Shown one piece after another: positions 43,636 through 53,800 of a stretch of 64,000 nucleotides of DNA; the first letter of the stretch is position 1; each line of letters opens with the position of its first letter. The notes below the pieces were generated by a model, which was not told the DNA's origin, did no database searches, and worked only from the letters and a program-made list of their open reading frames with translations. The DNA lies in contig OZ240214.1 in the NCBI GenBank assembly GCA_965197575.1, positions 992,001-1,056,000 of the forward strand. Direction: 5' to 3'. Source of the DNA: VXOI01 sp965197575 (lineage in GTDB: Bacteria; Chloroflexota; Dehalococcoidia; Lucifugimonadales; UBA3495). A program made the position numbers and the translations under genes.

Positions 43636-44409
43636 GTGGTCCCCATTGACCTGTCAGGCAAGAACGGGCTTGTCCTCGGAGTAGCCAACGACCACAGCAT
43701 CGCTTGGGGGATCGCTCAAGCCTTGTCCCAAGCGGGGGCGCGTCTGGCGTTGACATACCAGGGCGACCGGCTGAAGGACCGGGTGGAACGTCTCGCGGCG
43801 ACCTTGGGAGACTCGCTGGCCCTCCCTTGCGACGCCACCGACGACGACGAGATCGTGGACGTGTTCGCCGCGCTGGGGGAGCAGTTCGGGGATATCTCCT
43901 TCCTGGTCCACAGCATCGCCTTCGCCAACCGGGAAGACCTGAGCGGGCGCTTTGCCGATACCGGCCGCGAGGGGTTTCGCATCGCCCTGGAAGTGAGCGC
44001 CTACTCCCTGTTGCCCTTGGTGCGGCACGCCGCTCCGCTGATGACCGGCGGCGGCAGCGTGGTGGCGATGACCTTCGACGCCTCCCGCCGCGTCTATCCC
44101 GGCTACAACGTGATGGGCACGGCCAAGGCGGCATTGGAACACGCCGTTCGGCAACTGGCGGCCGAGTTCGGCCCCGACGGCATCCGGGTCAACGCCATCT
44201 CGGCGGGGCCATTGGAGACGCTGGCGGCGCGAGGCATCAGCGGTTTCCGGGACATGCGGCACACCTACGCCGAGAAGGCCCCCTTGCGACGAAACATCAC
44301 GGTGGACGAGGTAGCGCAGACCGCGCTTTTCCTGTGCAGCGGGTTGGCCAGCGGGATAACCGGCGCGGTGATTCCGGTAGACGCCGGCTACCACGTAATG
44401 GCGGTGTGA
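43636..44409 (+). CDS. fabI: Enoyl-ACP reductase (FabI type)
   Basis: A 257-residue short-chain dehydrogenase for the last step of fatty-acid elongation. The cofactor motif VLGVANDHSIAWGIAQAL is the FabI form; SIAFANREDLSGRF follows, and the catalytic pair Y-x6-K is in YNVMGTAKAALEHAVRQLA. RVNAISAGPLETLAARGI and GAVIPVDAGYHVMAV end the protein. GTG 43636 is preceded by GGAGGAGG. It lies 45 bases after the LLM gene and is probably the last gene of the F420 operon. Confidence 0.93.
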   Translation: MVPIDLSGKNGLVLGVANDHSIAWGIAQALSQAGARLALTYQGDRLKDRVERLAATLGDSLALPCDATDDDEIVDVFAALGEQFGDISFLVHSIAFANREDLSGRFADTGREGFRIALEVSAYSLLPLVRHAAPLMTGGGSVVAMTFDASRRVYPGYNVMGTAKAALEHAVRQLAAEFGPDGIRVNAISAGPLETLAARGISGFRDMRHTYAEKAPLRRNITVDEVAQTALFLCSGLASGITGAVIPVDAGYHVMAV

Positions 44410-44458
44410 CCGGTTCAGGCTGGCGGTACCGCATACCGTTGGCGCTATCGGAAGAGGG

Positions 44459-45301
44459 TTAAGCGCTCAGCCCTTCGACCCGGCGGTTATCCGCGTCGGC
44501 TAGCTCCAGTCGGCCTTGTTGCGTGTAGCTCTCGGCGCGGCGCTCCCAGGCCTCGCGGTAATCGGGGTCGAGGGAGATGGCTTTGGTGAATTGATCGATG
44601 GCTTCTTGGGTACGCCCTTCGCCCAACAGCTTCAATCCCCTCGCGGTCATTAGGGCCGCGGTCGGAATCGTGCTGGGTTCAAGGACCCCCCAAGGGCGGA
44701 CCGGCTCCGCAGGCGCTTCTGCGGGCTGCGCAGGCTCCTCGCCGACGGCTGCGGTCTCTGCCGCCGGTGGCTCCGCTACTGGTTGCCCGGCGGTAACGTT
44801 GCCTGCCTCAACCGGCTCGTCGGCCGGCGGGCCCGGTTCCTGCTTGACGGCCTCCGGGGTTTCCGGCTCCAACCGGGCAACGGGTTCGGCGGCGGGAGAC
44901 TCGACGGCCCTCGCCTCGATGGTCGCCGTGGACGTCTGGGGAGAGTGAACGTCCGAGGCCAACACGGTGTCTGCGCCGTCGGGAGTGTAGTCGCTGGAGA
45001 GGTCCCAGCCGCAGCCGGTGCAGAAGTTCTGGTTCGACGAATGGGGCTGAGCGCACTTGGGGCAGGAGTCGGGCTGCGGGCGCGCCAGCGCGCCAGCGTT
45101 GGACGCTCGGGAGAACATCAGGAACAGCACCGGGACCACGCCCAGCAGCTTCACTCCGGCAGGCGCTCCCAGCAACGGCAGGACCCCCAGCAACAAGGCG
45201 GCTCCGCCCCACACCCAAGGGTTCCGTCCCTTGGAAACGGCCAGCTTGGCGGTCCATAGGGCCACAAATAGCACCAGCAAGAAGGAGAAGATCTGGCTCA
45301 A
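44459..45301 (-). CDS. Membrane-anchored zinc-ribbon and TPR-like protein
   Basis: A 280-residue protein of mixed design. Two membrane helices occupy about residues 3-20 and 30-60. A zinc ribbon follows (CPKCAQPHSSNQNFCTGC near residues 80-98), then about 100 residues of Pro/Ala/Glu-rich linker. The C-terminal TPR-like pair contains AIDQFTKAISLDPDYREAWERRAESYTQQG. Such proteins are usually scaffolds; no catalytic motif is present. It is convergent with fabI, and its start lies about 70 bases from the duplicated TATAAT element. Confidence 0.75.
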   Translation of the reverse strand: MSQIFSFLLVLFVALWTAKLAVSKGRNPWVWGGAALLLGVLPLLGAPAGVKLLGVVPVLFLMFSRASNAGALARPQPDSCPKCAQPHSSNQNFCTGCGWDLSSDYTPDGADTVLASDVHSPQTSTATIEARAVESPAAEPVARLEPETPEAVKQEPGPPADEPVEAGNVTAGQPVAEPPAAETAAVGEEPAQPAEAPAEPVRPWGVLEPSTIPTAALMTARGLKLLGEGRTQEAIDQFTKAISLDPDYREAWERRAESYTQQGRLELADADNRRVEGLSA

Positions 45302-45367
45302 GCGGTTTCCATCCCCCGCCGGACGGCCTTATCCGGCTTATTCGGGAGCCGGGCGATTGCGAATTCC

Positions 45368-45401
45368 TATAATGAAATATACCTTATAATGAAATATACC
45401 T
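45368..45401. repeat. Perfect 17-bp tandem duplication containing TATAAT
   Basis: TATAATGAAATATACCT occurs at 45368-45384 and again at 45385-45401. Each copy carries a consensus -10 rightward and TATATT leftward. It lies in the 240-bp region between the divergent zinc-ribbon and FBP aldolase/phosphatase genes, so it may duplicate a promoter. Confidence 0.9.
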
Positions 45402-45540
45402 TAAATCGATTTTTCGGGCAATGCCCGCGTGTCACGGCAGGCGCGCCGCAGTCTACCGGAAACAGCCGGATTGGTGGTAAGCTAAGGTCAGCAATCAGTA
45501 CTGCTCAACTCCCCGTCGGAGCGACACAGTAAGGAGGACT

Positions 45541-46719
45541 ATGAAGACCACACTTTCGATACTCAAAGCAGACGTAGGGTCAATAGGCGGGCACACCAAG
45601 CCTTCCGACCGGATGCTGGACTCGGTCCGGTCAGACGTCAACGCCGCCATCAGCCGCGGCCTGTTGATCGATGCCTTCGTTGGCCACACCGGCGATGACA
45701 TTTGCATCGTCGCCTCCCACACTAGAGGCGAAAACGACACCGAAGTGCATCAGTTCGCCTGGAACGCCTTTCTCAACGCCACCGCCATCGCCAGCCAGTA
45801 CGGGCTGTACGGCGCCGGCCAAGACCTGTTGGTGGACGCCCCCTCGGGCAACATCCGCGGCGCGGGCCCGGCAGTGGCGGAAATCGAGTGGGACCACGAC
45901 CCGGTGAAGACCAACCCGTTGCGCCCCGCCGAGTCGTTTATGGTGCTGGCTGCCGACAAGTGCGGCCCAGGGGCCTACAACCTCCCCCTGTTCCTGGGGT
46001 TCGCCGATCCGATGTACTGCGCCGGCCTCATGCTTCCCCGCATAGGCGAGGGTTTCACCTTCAACATTATCGACATGGACAACACCGACGGGGACAGCTT
46101 GCTCTCGCTGAACGCTCCGGAAGACTACTACAAGATCACCGTGCTGCTGCGGGACAACGAGCGCTTCGCCATCGAGAGCATCGTCTCCCGGTACAGCGGA
46201 CAAACGGCGGCGGCGGTCTCGGCGACCCGGATGCACAACATCGCCGGCACCTACACCGGCAAGGACGACCCGGTGGCGTTGGTGCGGAACCAGGGTATAT
46301 TCCCCGCGCCGGAGGAGCTGATCTCCCCCTACACCAAGGCCCACTTCATCGGCGGCGACGCCCGGGGCTCCCATGTAATGCCGTTGATGCCGGTGGCCCT
46401 CAACACGCCGGTCACGGGGATGTACTGCCTGCCCCTGGTGTCCTGCATCGGCTTTTCCCTGAACGCCGAGGCTAAGTTCTCCGACTCCTTCGTGGACTTC
46501 TTCGACAATCCGGCTTGGGACTACACCCGGCAACTGGCCCAAGAGAAGGCCGTCGCCATGCGCTCTCAGGGTTGGTCGGGCGCGGCTATGCTGCCCTACG
46601 GGGAGTTGGAGTATTCCGGCTTCCGCACCAGCATCGGCAACCTGGTGGAGCAGTTCGCCCTCCGCAACGGGGCGTCCGAGTCGGCGATCCCGGAGAAGGC
46701 TGGCGCCGCGGACGACTAG
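45541..46719 (+). CDS. Fructose-1,6-bisphosphate aldolase/phosphatase (class V FBPase)
   Basis: A 392-residue bifunctional gluconeogenic enzyme that makes FBP from triose phosphates and dephosphorylates it. Signatures include TLSILKADVGSIGGHTKPS, VGHTGDDICIVASH, MVLAADKCGPGAYNLPLFLGF (the region of the Schiff-base and metal residues), NIIDMDNTDGDS and GGDARGSHVMPLMPV. The family is typical of archaea and deep-branching or anaerobic bacteria. AAGGAGG precedes the ATG. The gene stands alone and is convergent with aspS across a hairpin. Confidence 0.94.
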   Translation: MKTTLSILKADVGSIGGHTKPSDRMLDSVRSDVNAAISRGLLIDAFVGHTGDDICIVASHTRGENDTEVHQFAWNAFLNATAIASQYGLYGAGQDLLVDAPSGNIRGAGPAVAEIEWDHDPVKTNPLRPAESFMVLAADKCGPGAYNLPLFLGFADPMYCAGLMLPRIGEGFTFNIIDMDNTDGDSLLSLNAPEDYYKITVLLRDNERFAIESIVSRYSGQTAAAVSATRMHNIAGTYTGKDDPVALVRNQGIFPAPEELISPYTKAHFIGGDARGSHVMPLMPVALNTPVTGMYCLPLVSCIGFSLNAEAKFSDSFVDFFDNPAWDYTRQLAQEKAVAMRSQGWSGAAMLPYGELEYSGFRTSIGNLVEQFALRNGASESAIPEKAGAADD

Positions 46720-46745
46720 AAACCAGGACCCGGCACAGTCACGTT

Positions 46746-46816
46746 GTAGGGGCGGCCCTTGTGGCCGCCCTTCGTGATGATTTTGCGACGTGACCGGCCA
46801 CAAAGGCCGCCCCTAC
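46746..46816. terminator. Inverted repeat between FBPA/P and aspS
   Basis: GTAGGGGCGGCCCTTGTGGC at 46746-46765 is nearly perfectly complementary to 46797-46816, with about 30 bases between the arms. It resembles dispersed GGGGCGGCC-type repeats and also contains the aspS stop codon. It may end transcription from both sides. Confidence 0.55.
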
Positions 46817-48603
46817 GTTACGATGCGCAGGGAAAGGTCTTGCAACTGGGACGGCGAGACCGTCGAAGGCGCGTTGAACAGCAGGTCTGTGCCGCTCTGG
46901 GTCTTGGGGAAGGCGATCACGTCGCGGATGGACGTGGCGCCGCAAAGTATGGCCACCAGCCGGTCGATGCCGGGAGCGATGCCGCCGTGGGGCGGCGCCC
47001 CGTACTCGAAGGCTTCCAGGATTTGCCGGAAGCGGTCATTCACCTCTTCCTTCTCGTAGCCGAGGATGGCGAAGATTTTCTCCTGGAGTTCGCGCCGGTG
47101 TATACGGATGCTGCCGCTAGCCAGCTCGGAGCCATTGCACACCAGGTCGTATGCCTTGGACCTGATGCTTCCCATGTCGTCGCCGTCCAGAAGCGCCTCC
47201 TCATCATCGGCCGGAGCGGTGAAGGGGTGATGCGATGAGTCCCACCGCTGCCCGTCTTCGTTCCACTCGAACAGGGGGAAGTCGGTGACGAAGGCGAAGG
47301 CCAGCTCTTCGGGGTCGGCCAACTGCATAAGCTCGGCAACGTGGTTGCGCATGGCGTTCAGCCAGACGTTGATGCGGCTGGCCGGCCCGGCCATTAACAT
47401 AACTAGGTCGCCCGGCCCCGCGCCCATTTTGTCGGCCAACCGCCCGTGCCACTCCGTCGGCATACGGAGCCCGGCGGACTGGAGGACTTCTTCCCCGGAC
47501 TGCTGCCTTACCGGCGAGCTTCCCCGGTAGCGGATGTGACTCAGTCCTCCGGCCCCGGCTTCCTTGGCGAAGGCTTCCAACTCCCGCACCTGAGACGTGG
47601 TGTAGTGGGCCAGACCGGGGGCGACGAAGCCCTTTATCTGGCCACCGGCCGAGACCGTAGACAGGAACACCCGGAACTCGGTCTCCGCGGCCAACTCGCT
47701 CACGTCGGTCATTTCGAGACCGAAACGAAGATCCGGCTTGTCAGAGGCGTAGCGTTCCATCGCTTCGGCGTGGGTGAGGCGTGGGAAGGGCTTGCGGAGC
47801 TTCTTGCCGGGCGCCACCGACTCCACCATGCCGGTGTACAACTCCTCAGTGAGCGACAGCACGTCTTCTTGGTCGACGAAGCTCATTTCCAGATCCAACT
47901 GGGTGAATTCCGGCTGCCGGTCGGCGCGCATGTCTTCGTCGCGGAAACACCGGGCAATCTGAAAGTATCGCTCGATTCCCGACACCATCAATAGCTGCTT
48001 CATCTGCTGAGGTGACTGGGGCAGCGCATAGAAATTGCCGGGCTGAAGACGGCTGGGCACCAGAAAATCGCGCGCCCCCTCGGGTGTGCTCTTGATAAGG
48101 ATGGGCGTCTCGATTTCAAGGAAGCCGTTGGCGTCCAGGAAGTCTCGGATGTACTTGACCACCCGGTGGCGGAGCACCAGATTTTGCTGCATCGGAGGCC
48201 GGCGCAGGTCCAGGTAACGGTAGCGCAGGCGCAGGCTTTCGTCGGCCCCGGCGTCGTCGGCGATGTAGAAGGGCGGGGTTAGGGAGCGGTTCAGGACCGT
48301 GACCCCGTCGGCCATCACCTCGACCGAGCCGGTTTCCATCGCCGGGTTTTCGCTTCCGGCGGGCCTCTGCCGCACCGTGCCCTCGACCTGCACCACCCAT
48401 TCCTGGCGCAACTCCTCGGCGGTGCGCGCCGGGTCGGGCGACAATTCCGGGTTGAACACGACCTGAACGGAACCGGAGCGGTCCCGCAGGTCCAGGAAGA
48501 TTATCCCGCCGTGGTCGCGGCGGCGGCTGACCCAGCCGGCCAGGGTGACGTGGGAGCCCGAGTCGCTCAGGCGTAGGGAGCCGCAGTCCGCGCTACGCAG
48601 CAC
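46813..48603 (-). CDS. aspS: Aspartyl-tRNA synthetase
   Basis: A 596-residue bacterial-type class IIb synthetase. The N-terminal OB domain has GWVSRRRDHGGIIFLDLRDRSG. Motif 2 is IARCFRDEDMRADRQPEFTQLDLEMSF-like, motif 3 is GAPPHGGIAPGIDRLVAILCG, and the GAD insertion domain typical of bacteria lies in between (residues about 290-420). FPKTQSGTDLLFNAPS ends the catalytic domain. The start is GTG 48603 with GGAGG about 6 nt upstream. The upstream DUF255 gene ends 33 bases away, so they are probably co-transcribed. Whether it also charges tRNA-Asn cannot be told. Confidence 0.96.
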   Translation of the reverse strand: MLRSADCGSLRLSDSGSHVTLAGWVSRRRDHGGIIFLDLRDRSGSVQVVFNPELSPDPARTAEELRQEWVVQVEGTVRQRPAGSENPAMETGSVEVMADGVTVLNRSLTPPFYIADDAGADESLRLRYRYLDLRRPPMQQNLVLRHRVVKYIRDFLDANGFLEIETPILIKSTPEGARDFLVPSRLQPGNFYALPQSPQQMKQLLMVSGIERYFQIARCFRDEDMRADRQPEFTQLDLEMSFVDQEDVLSLTEELYTGMVESVAPGKKLRKPFPRLTHAEAMERYASDKPDLRFGLEMTDVSELAAETEFRVFLSTVSAGGQIKGFVAPGLAHYTTSQVRELEAFAKEAGAGGLSHIRYRGSSPVRQQSGEEVLQSAGLRMPTEWHGRLADKMGAGPGDLVMLMAGPASRINVWLNAMRNHVAELMQLADPEELAFAFVTDFPLFEWNEDGQRWDSSHHPFTAPADDEEALLDGDDMGSIRSKAYDLVCNGSELASGSIRIHRRELQEKIFAILGYEKEEVNDRFRQILEAFEYGAPPHGGIAPGIDRLVAILCGATSIRDVIAFPKTQSGTDLLFNAPSTVSPSQLQDLSLRIVT

Positions 48604-48636
48604 GCAAGTCCTCCGAATAGATGCTTAAGGCAGGCG

Positions 48637-50445
48637 TTAGTTGCCGGGGAAAATGCTGAATATGTCCTGGAAGGGGCTAGCTTGCTGGCTGTCGATCCCG
48701 GCGACGGCGTCGGCCAGCGCGGCGGCGTTGTCCACCGGCGGCAGACAGACGGTGTCCAAACATACGTGGGCGCGGGCAGTCTCGTCGCCGACGGCGGCGC
48801 GGACGGTCTTGATGTCGAGGTTGGGGCTGTCCAACCGCGCGGCGGCTTGAAGCAACTCGCGGCAGCCGGCCAGTTCGGGTGCGCCTTCGATGGTCACTTC
48901 TACCATGGGGTTCTTGAACAGGTGAACCGTGAAACCGAAGTCGGCGGCGAACTCGCCCTGCTCGCGGAAGGTTTCCACGAACGCGCTCAGGGTGGCCGTG
49001 ACGATCTGCCGGTAGTCCTCGTTGCGGGTCGCTTGGTACAGCCGCAGGAGCGCTTGGGCGGCCACCATGTTCTCCGCCAGCGGCTTCTCGCGCACCTGCA
49101 TGTGTCCGACGGCCTGTTCGTCGGCCTCAATGTCGAAGAATCCGCCGCCAGCCTCGTCGAAATAGCGGTCGACCAAAGTAGCGGCCACGGCTACCGCGCG
49201 GTCCAGAAAATCCTGTGCGTCCCCGGCGGACCCAGGCGGTTGGCCTGTCGCGTGGGCCTGGATCAAGGCGGTGAGCAGCCAGGCCCAGTCGACCATCAGC
49301 GAGGGAGCGTCGTCCGGCCCGTCTATGTCGTAGGCGTGGCTCAAATTGCCGGTGCAGGCCATGGAATCGATGCGGTCGAGGACTGCCAGGGCCGCCTCGG
49401 CCAAATCGCTGCGGCCCAGCTTCCATGAGGCGTCCAGCAGCACCGTGACGGCCAGCGCCCCGGTGCTGGTATAGCAGAACGGGTCGCGGGGAGGGGGGGC
49501 GGCCAAACGCCGCGCCCCGGCGTCAACCTGAAAATACTCGGAGTGGGCGCCTTGGCTGCCCCGAAATCCGCCCGCGACCTGGTCGTACAGGTGACGGAGC
49601 AGGTAGTCGATGGTCCTCTCGGCCGCCTCCGAATACCGGGGCTCGCCCAAGATAATCGAGGCGTCCAAGAAACAGCGGGCGAGTTGGAGGTTATCTTCCA
49701 GCAGCTTCTCGCGCTGGGGCTCCGACCAGTCCCGGCTGGTGCTGTGCCGGAAAAAGCCGCCGTCCGCCTCGTCGAAGATGGGCGATGCGATCATGCGGTC
49801 GAGGGTCTTGCGGGACATGGCCGCGTAGAAGTCCTCGCCGGATGTCCGCAGCAGGTGCAACACGAAACGCAGAATCGACGGGTTGGTGAACTTGGGTTCG
49901 GCGCCGAAACCGCCTTCCGAGGAGTCGTAAGCCCCGGCGACGATCCGGGAAACGCGGTCCACCAGTCCTTCCTCGACCTCGGGGCCTGCGGTTACGCGGC
50001 GGGCCAGGCTTCGGCGTCGTCCCAGCAGGTCCCGCGATTGGGAGTACAGTTGGGGCTTGTCGGCGCGGTAGGCGTCATCCAGTTCCGCCAGCATGGCCAG
50101 AAACTGGTCTGGCGGCAGGTAGGTGGCCCCGCCGATAAGCCCGCCGTGGGGAGTCATAAATGCAGTCGTCGGCCAGCCGCCCACGTTGTAGCGGGAGTTG
50201 ATGTCGGGGCGGTGGTCGTTGTCCACCCGGACCGCAACGAAGCTGCGGCCCAGCAGCGATTGAACGTCGGGGTCGGAGTAGGTGGTCTCGTCCATCACAT
50301 GGCACCAATAGCACCAGGTCGCGGAGATGGAGAGAAGGACCGGCTTGTCCTCCGCCTGGGCTTTGGCGAAGGTCTCCGCTACCCACGGCTGCCAGTCTAT
50401 AAGGTGGGCCTGATTGGCCCTAGGTGAGAAACGAAAGCTGGACAC
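48637..50445 (-). CDS. Thioredoxin-fold DUF255 protein (YyaL/spermatogenesis-associated 20 type)
   Basis: A 602-residue two-domain protein. The N-terminal thioredoxin-like domain reads VLLSISATWCYWCHVMDETT, with the CxxC site, and YNVGGWPTTAFMTPHGG with the cis-proline loop. Residues about 200-600 form a six-hairpin glycosidase-like barrel (GGFGAEPKFTNP, DEADGGFFRHSTSRDWSEPQ, GGFFDIEADEQA). Family members are widespread but without proven activity. The start is GTG 50445 without a strong ribosome site. Conserved YyaL proteins usually have longer N-terminal SKSP-type motifs, partly present here as SSFRFSPRANQA. It precedes aspS. Confidence 0.88.
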   Translation of the reverse strand: MSSFRFSPRANQAHLIDWQPWVAETFAKAQAEDKPVLLSISATWCYWCHVMDETTYSDPDVQSLLGRSFVAVRVDNDHRPDINSRYNVGGWPTTAFMTPHGGLIGGATYLPPDQFLAMLAELDDAYRADKPQLYSQSRDLLGRRRSLARRVTAGPEVEEGLVDRVSRIVAGAYDSSEGGFGAEPKFTNPSILRFVLHLLRTSGEDFYAAMSRKTLDRMIASPIFDEADGGFFRHSTSRDWSEPQREKLLEDNLQLARCFLDASIILGEPRYSEAAERTIDYLLRHLYDQVAGGFRGSQGAHSEYFQVDAGARRLAAPPPRDPFCYTSTGALAVTVLLDASWKLGRSDLAEAALAVLDRIDSMACTGNLSHAYDIDGPDDAPSLMVDWAWLLTALIQAHATGQPPGSAGDAQDFLDRAVAVAATLVDRYFDEAGGGFFDIEADEQAVGHMQVREKPLAENMVAAQALLRLYQATRNEDYRQIVTATLSAFVETFREQGEFAADFGFTVHLFKNPMVEVTIEGAPELAGCRELLQAAARLDSPNLDIKTVRAAVGDETARAHVCLDTVCLPPVDNAAALADAVAGIDSQQASPFQDIFSIFPGN

Positions 50446-50832
50446 TGCCCACTCAAGTTAGCATAGCAACCCCGGAATATCAATTCGGGGAACACCGGGC
50501 TTGGCAATCAGCAACAAGAATCAGTGTATATTGAAATCCCACACTGGGGTCGGCGAGCCTATAGCGGTGAGACTCCGGAGAATTTAGAGGGCTATCCGGC
50601 AGAGCCTCGAGAGCATGTACCGTTTGCCCAGATTTCCGTGTGGCGGTCACAAGTCCAGGGGACTCAGGCTCAACCGCAGGTTCAAACCAGTTCGCATTAA
50701 GGGCGAGCCAATCTCCGACACTATCGTCAGTGATCGGCGCTGACCGCGACCGGATCTAGCCTGCTCAAGGAATAAATGCCGCGAGGCGGCGAGGGTGGAG
50801 GGGTTGGCAACGCTGAATCCGCTGGGCACTTG
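50446..50832. other. Intergenic region between lhr and the DUF255 gene
   Basis: This 387-bp stretch follows the lhr stop and precedes the DUF255 start on the same strand. It has a small hairpin, CCCCGGAAT/ATTCGGGG, at about 50471-50491 and a TATGCT that may serve the DUF255 gene. A 60-codon open frame on the minus strand at 50647-50829 lacks support. I see no RNA gene. Confidence 0.4.
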
Positions 50833-53800
50833 CTAGGCAGTGGCTGCTTCTTTCTGATAGTTGGCGTGAACCATTGGGACTGCCAGTAGCGTTCGCGCAC
50901 TTTCCAGGACGGCGGGATCGGCGTTGGTTAGGGGGACGAACGTGCCTCCCTCCATAGCGGCCAGCGGCACGCCGTTGCAGATGGCCAGCCGGTTGCCCAG
51001 CACCGCCGGCACCCGGTCGCCGGGGGTCAGGATGCCGGCCAGATTCAACGGGTCGCAGGCCGAGACCACGACCATATCGCCCCGGTCCGGCCCGCCCCAC
51101 AGCCGCCCTCTGTCTTCGTGGTTTGGGCCTGAATCTGCGGCCCTGTTATTCAGCTTGCGGAGGGAATCCATCGCTTCTGGCAAGGCGAACTGTTCACCGA
51201 CGAAGCCGGACACGAACCTGCCGCCCCTAACTTCGCCCCGGGCTTCCAGCCGCCGCAGCACGCGCACCAAGTCCCGCCAGCGCACCGCCAGCGAATCGCG
51301 CACCAGCAGCTCGGGAAACAGGATGCCATAGCGCAACAAAAGCTGCCGGGCCACCGCCTCGGTGCGGTCCTCCACCGGGTCCACCGGCTCCAGCAGCGAC
51401 CAACGGCTGTAGCCGCGGCGGCGGTGCAGGTTGCCCCGGCCTGGCCGGCCCCGTTTGTTATCCCGGGGCCGGGGGCGCTTCGTTCCCCGCAGGCGTTGGC
51501 GCATCGCTTCCAGCCCGTCGGCGGTCGCCAGGCCCGCCGACGCCAGCGTCCACAGCGCTTCCTCGACGTCCGAGGGCATCCGGTTCGTGGCGGCTACTAT
51601 GTCGGAGAGGAACGAGGCCCCGCGGCGAGACAGATATTCCAGGGTCTCTTTGGGTGCGCCGGTCAGCCCGTCGGTGTCGGCTCCCTCGGCGGTCAGCATC
51701 CAGTCCAGCGATTCGCGCAGGGCGAGGGTAACGGGCGTGGAGCGGGAGAAAGCCGCCCGACCCAATTGCCCGGCCAGTGGCCCGCCGTTGTGCTGCCGGG
51801 ACACCCTGCCCCAGACGACGTCGCCGCCCAAGCAAAGCCGGTCCAGCATCGAGCCGCCGTAGTCGGCGATGCGGGCGTTCAGGATCTCTTCCTCGACGGC
51901 CCCGGCGGCTACTTCAAACCCTTGGAGCTTTTCGATCACCGCCAGCAGTCCGCCCTCGCCGTGGAGGCGGAAGGGCGAACCAACGTGCTGCCATTGCAGC
52001 AGAAATCGGATGAAGGTGGCTGACGACACCGGCTCCACCTGCCGACGCAACGAGTCAATCGTCGAACGGTGGATGCGCGCCAGTATCCGGCGGTCGCAGA
52101 ACTCCTCGGTACCGGCGGCGACACCGGCGTCCTGCCGGAATTGGCCTCGAAGGATAATGCCCTCGTTCTCCAGCCGGACTAGGGCGTAGGCCAGGTCTGA
52201 CTCCGGCAGCGACAGGACCGCCGCCAGCCCGGCGGCGGTGAACGGCCCGGTGCTCTCAACCCACCCCCTGACCAACGCCAGGATGGCGTCTTCCCGGTCG
52301 CCGTCAAACGCAGGGGCGGTCTCCGTCGGTTGCGGGCTGAACATGGCGTTGGGGTATACCGAGCGCACCAAGGGCAGGCGCTCCGCCGCTACCCAAGCCG
52401 TCAGCCCTTCCCCGCAATCCAGGCGGTAGACCCGTCCGGACGATATTAGCTGGCCGGTCCAGTCGGCGATTGCGGCGGGATTCATGCCGAGGCGGTCCGT
52501 GCCCTCGTTGCCTTCCGGCAATACGCTCAGGGTCAGCAGCGCGTCGTGGAGTTCGTCGGCGTCGCGTATGCGGGGCCAAGCGTTTTCCGTCTCGCGGTCG
52601 ATGGCGGCAGGGTCCAGGCGGGCTAGGTCACGCGAGTCGTCCGGCAGGGCGCGGCGCAGCGAGACCGCCCGGGCACGGCGTTCCTCCAAGGGGGCGTCGT
52701 CCAAGAATGCGTAGGGCATGGCGTTGAGAATCTGGTGGGCGAATACCGATGGCTGCACCGTGTCGCGGCCATACATCTCGATTTCGCCCCGTTGCAACGC
52801 GGCCAGCAGCTCACGGCAGCCTTCCAAGTCCATGGCCTCGGTGAGACAGTCGCGCATCGTCTCGAAGACCAGCGGGTGGTCCGGGATTTCGATTTCGCCT
52901 GGCGGGGCGTTGTCCTGGCAGGCCACCTGTGCCGGGAATACGGCTGCCAGCAGGTCGTCGGAACGCATCCGTTGCAGGGGAGGCGGGACCTTCTTGCCGC
53001 CGTTGTGCCGCAGGATGGCCAAGGCCCGCGTGGCGTTCCAGCGCCAGCGAGTGCCGAACATAGGCGCCTGCAAGACGCCTTGAGTCAAGACTTCCTCGAT
53101 GGTGTTGGGGGTAAGGTAGTTGAACACGTCGTCCACCGGCATCGACAGGCCCGGCCCGAGCGAGAAATTGAGGCCATCGTCGGTCGCCGCCGCTTGCAAC
53201 TCGAAATCGAAGGAGCGGCAGATACGCTTGCGCAAGGCTATCCCCCACGCCCGGTTGATGCGCGCTCCGAAGGGGGAGTGAATCACCAACTGCATCCCGC
53301 CGCTTTCGTCGAAAAACCGCTCGGCCACCACCCGGCTCTTCGAGGGAACGATCCCCAGCACCCGGTGGCCTTCCTCGATGTAGGCAACCAACTGACGGCT
53401 CGATTCGGGGTCGACGCCCGATTCCGTGACCACCCATTCCACGGCAGACGCCGGGTCGGCCAGTCTTTCGTCGATGCCTTCCCGGAGCGCGGAGATTTCG
53501 TCCGACAACTCAGTCGTGCGTCCGGGGGCTTCTCCCAGCCAGAAAGGGATGGTGGGAGGCTGGCCGTGGGCGTCCTCGACCCGCACCCGGCCGCTCTCCA
53601 CGCGGCGAATCTTCCAGGCCGTGTTGCCCAGCAGGAAAATGTCGCCTTTGAGACTCTCGATGGCGAAGTCCTCGTTGACCGTGCCCACGAAGGTGTCTTC
53701 CGGCTCGGCGATGACGTCGTAATCGGCGTTGTCGGGTATGGCGCCGCCGCTGGTCATGGCGGCTAATGGCGCGCCGCGCCGTCCCTTCACCTCGCGGTTC

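Noticed and set aside
50446..50832. Possible riboswitch or small gene between lhr and the DUF255 gene
   Set aside because: Only one short hairpin and no recognisable conserved RNA core; the 60-codon frame has no support.
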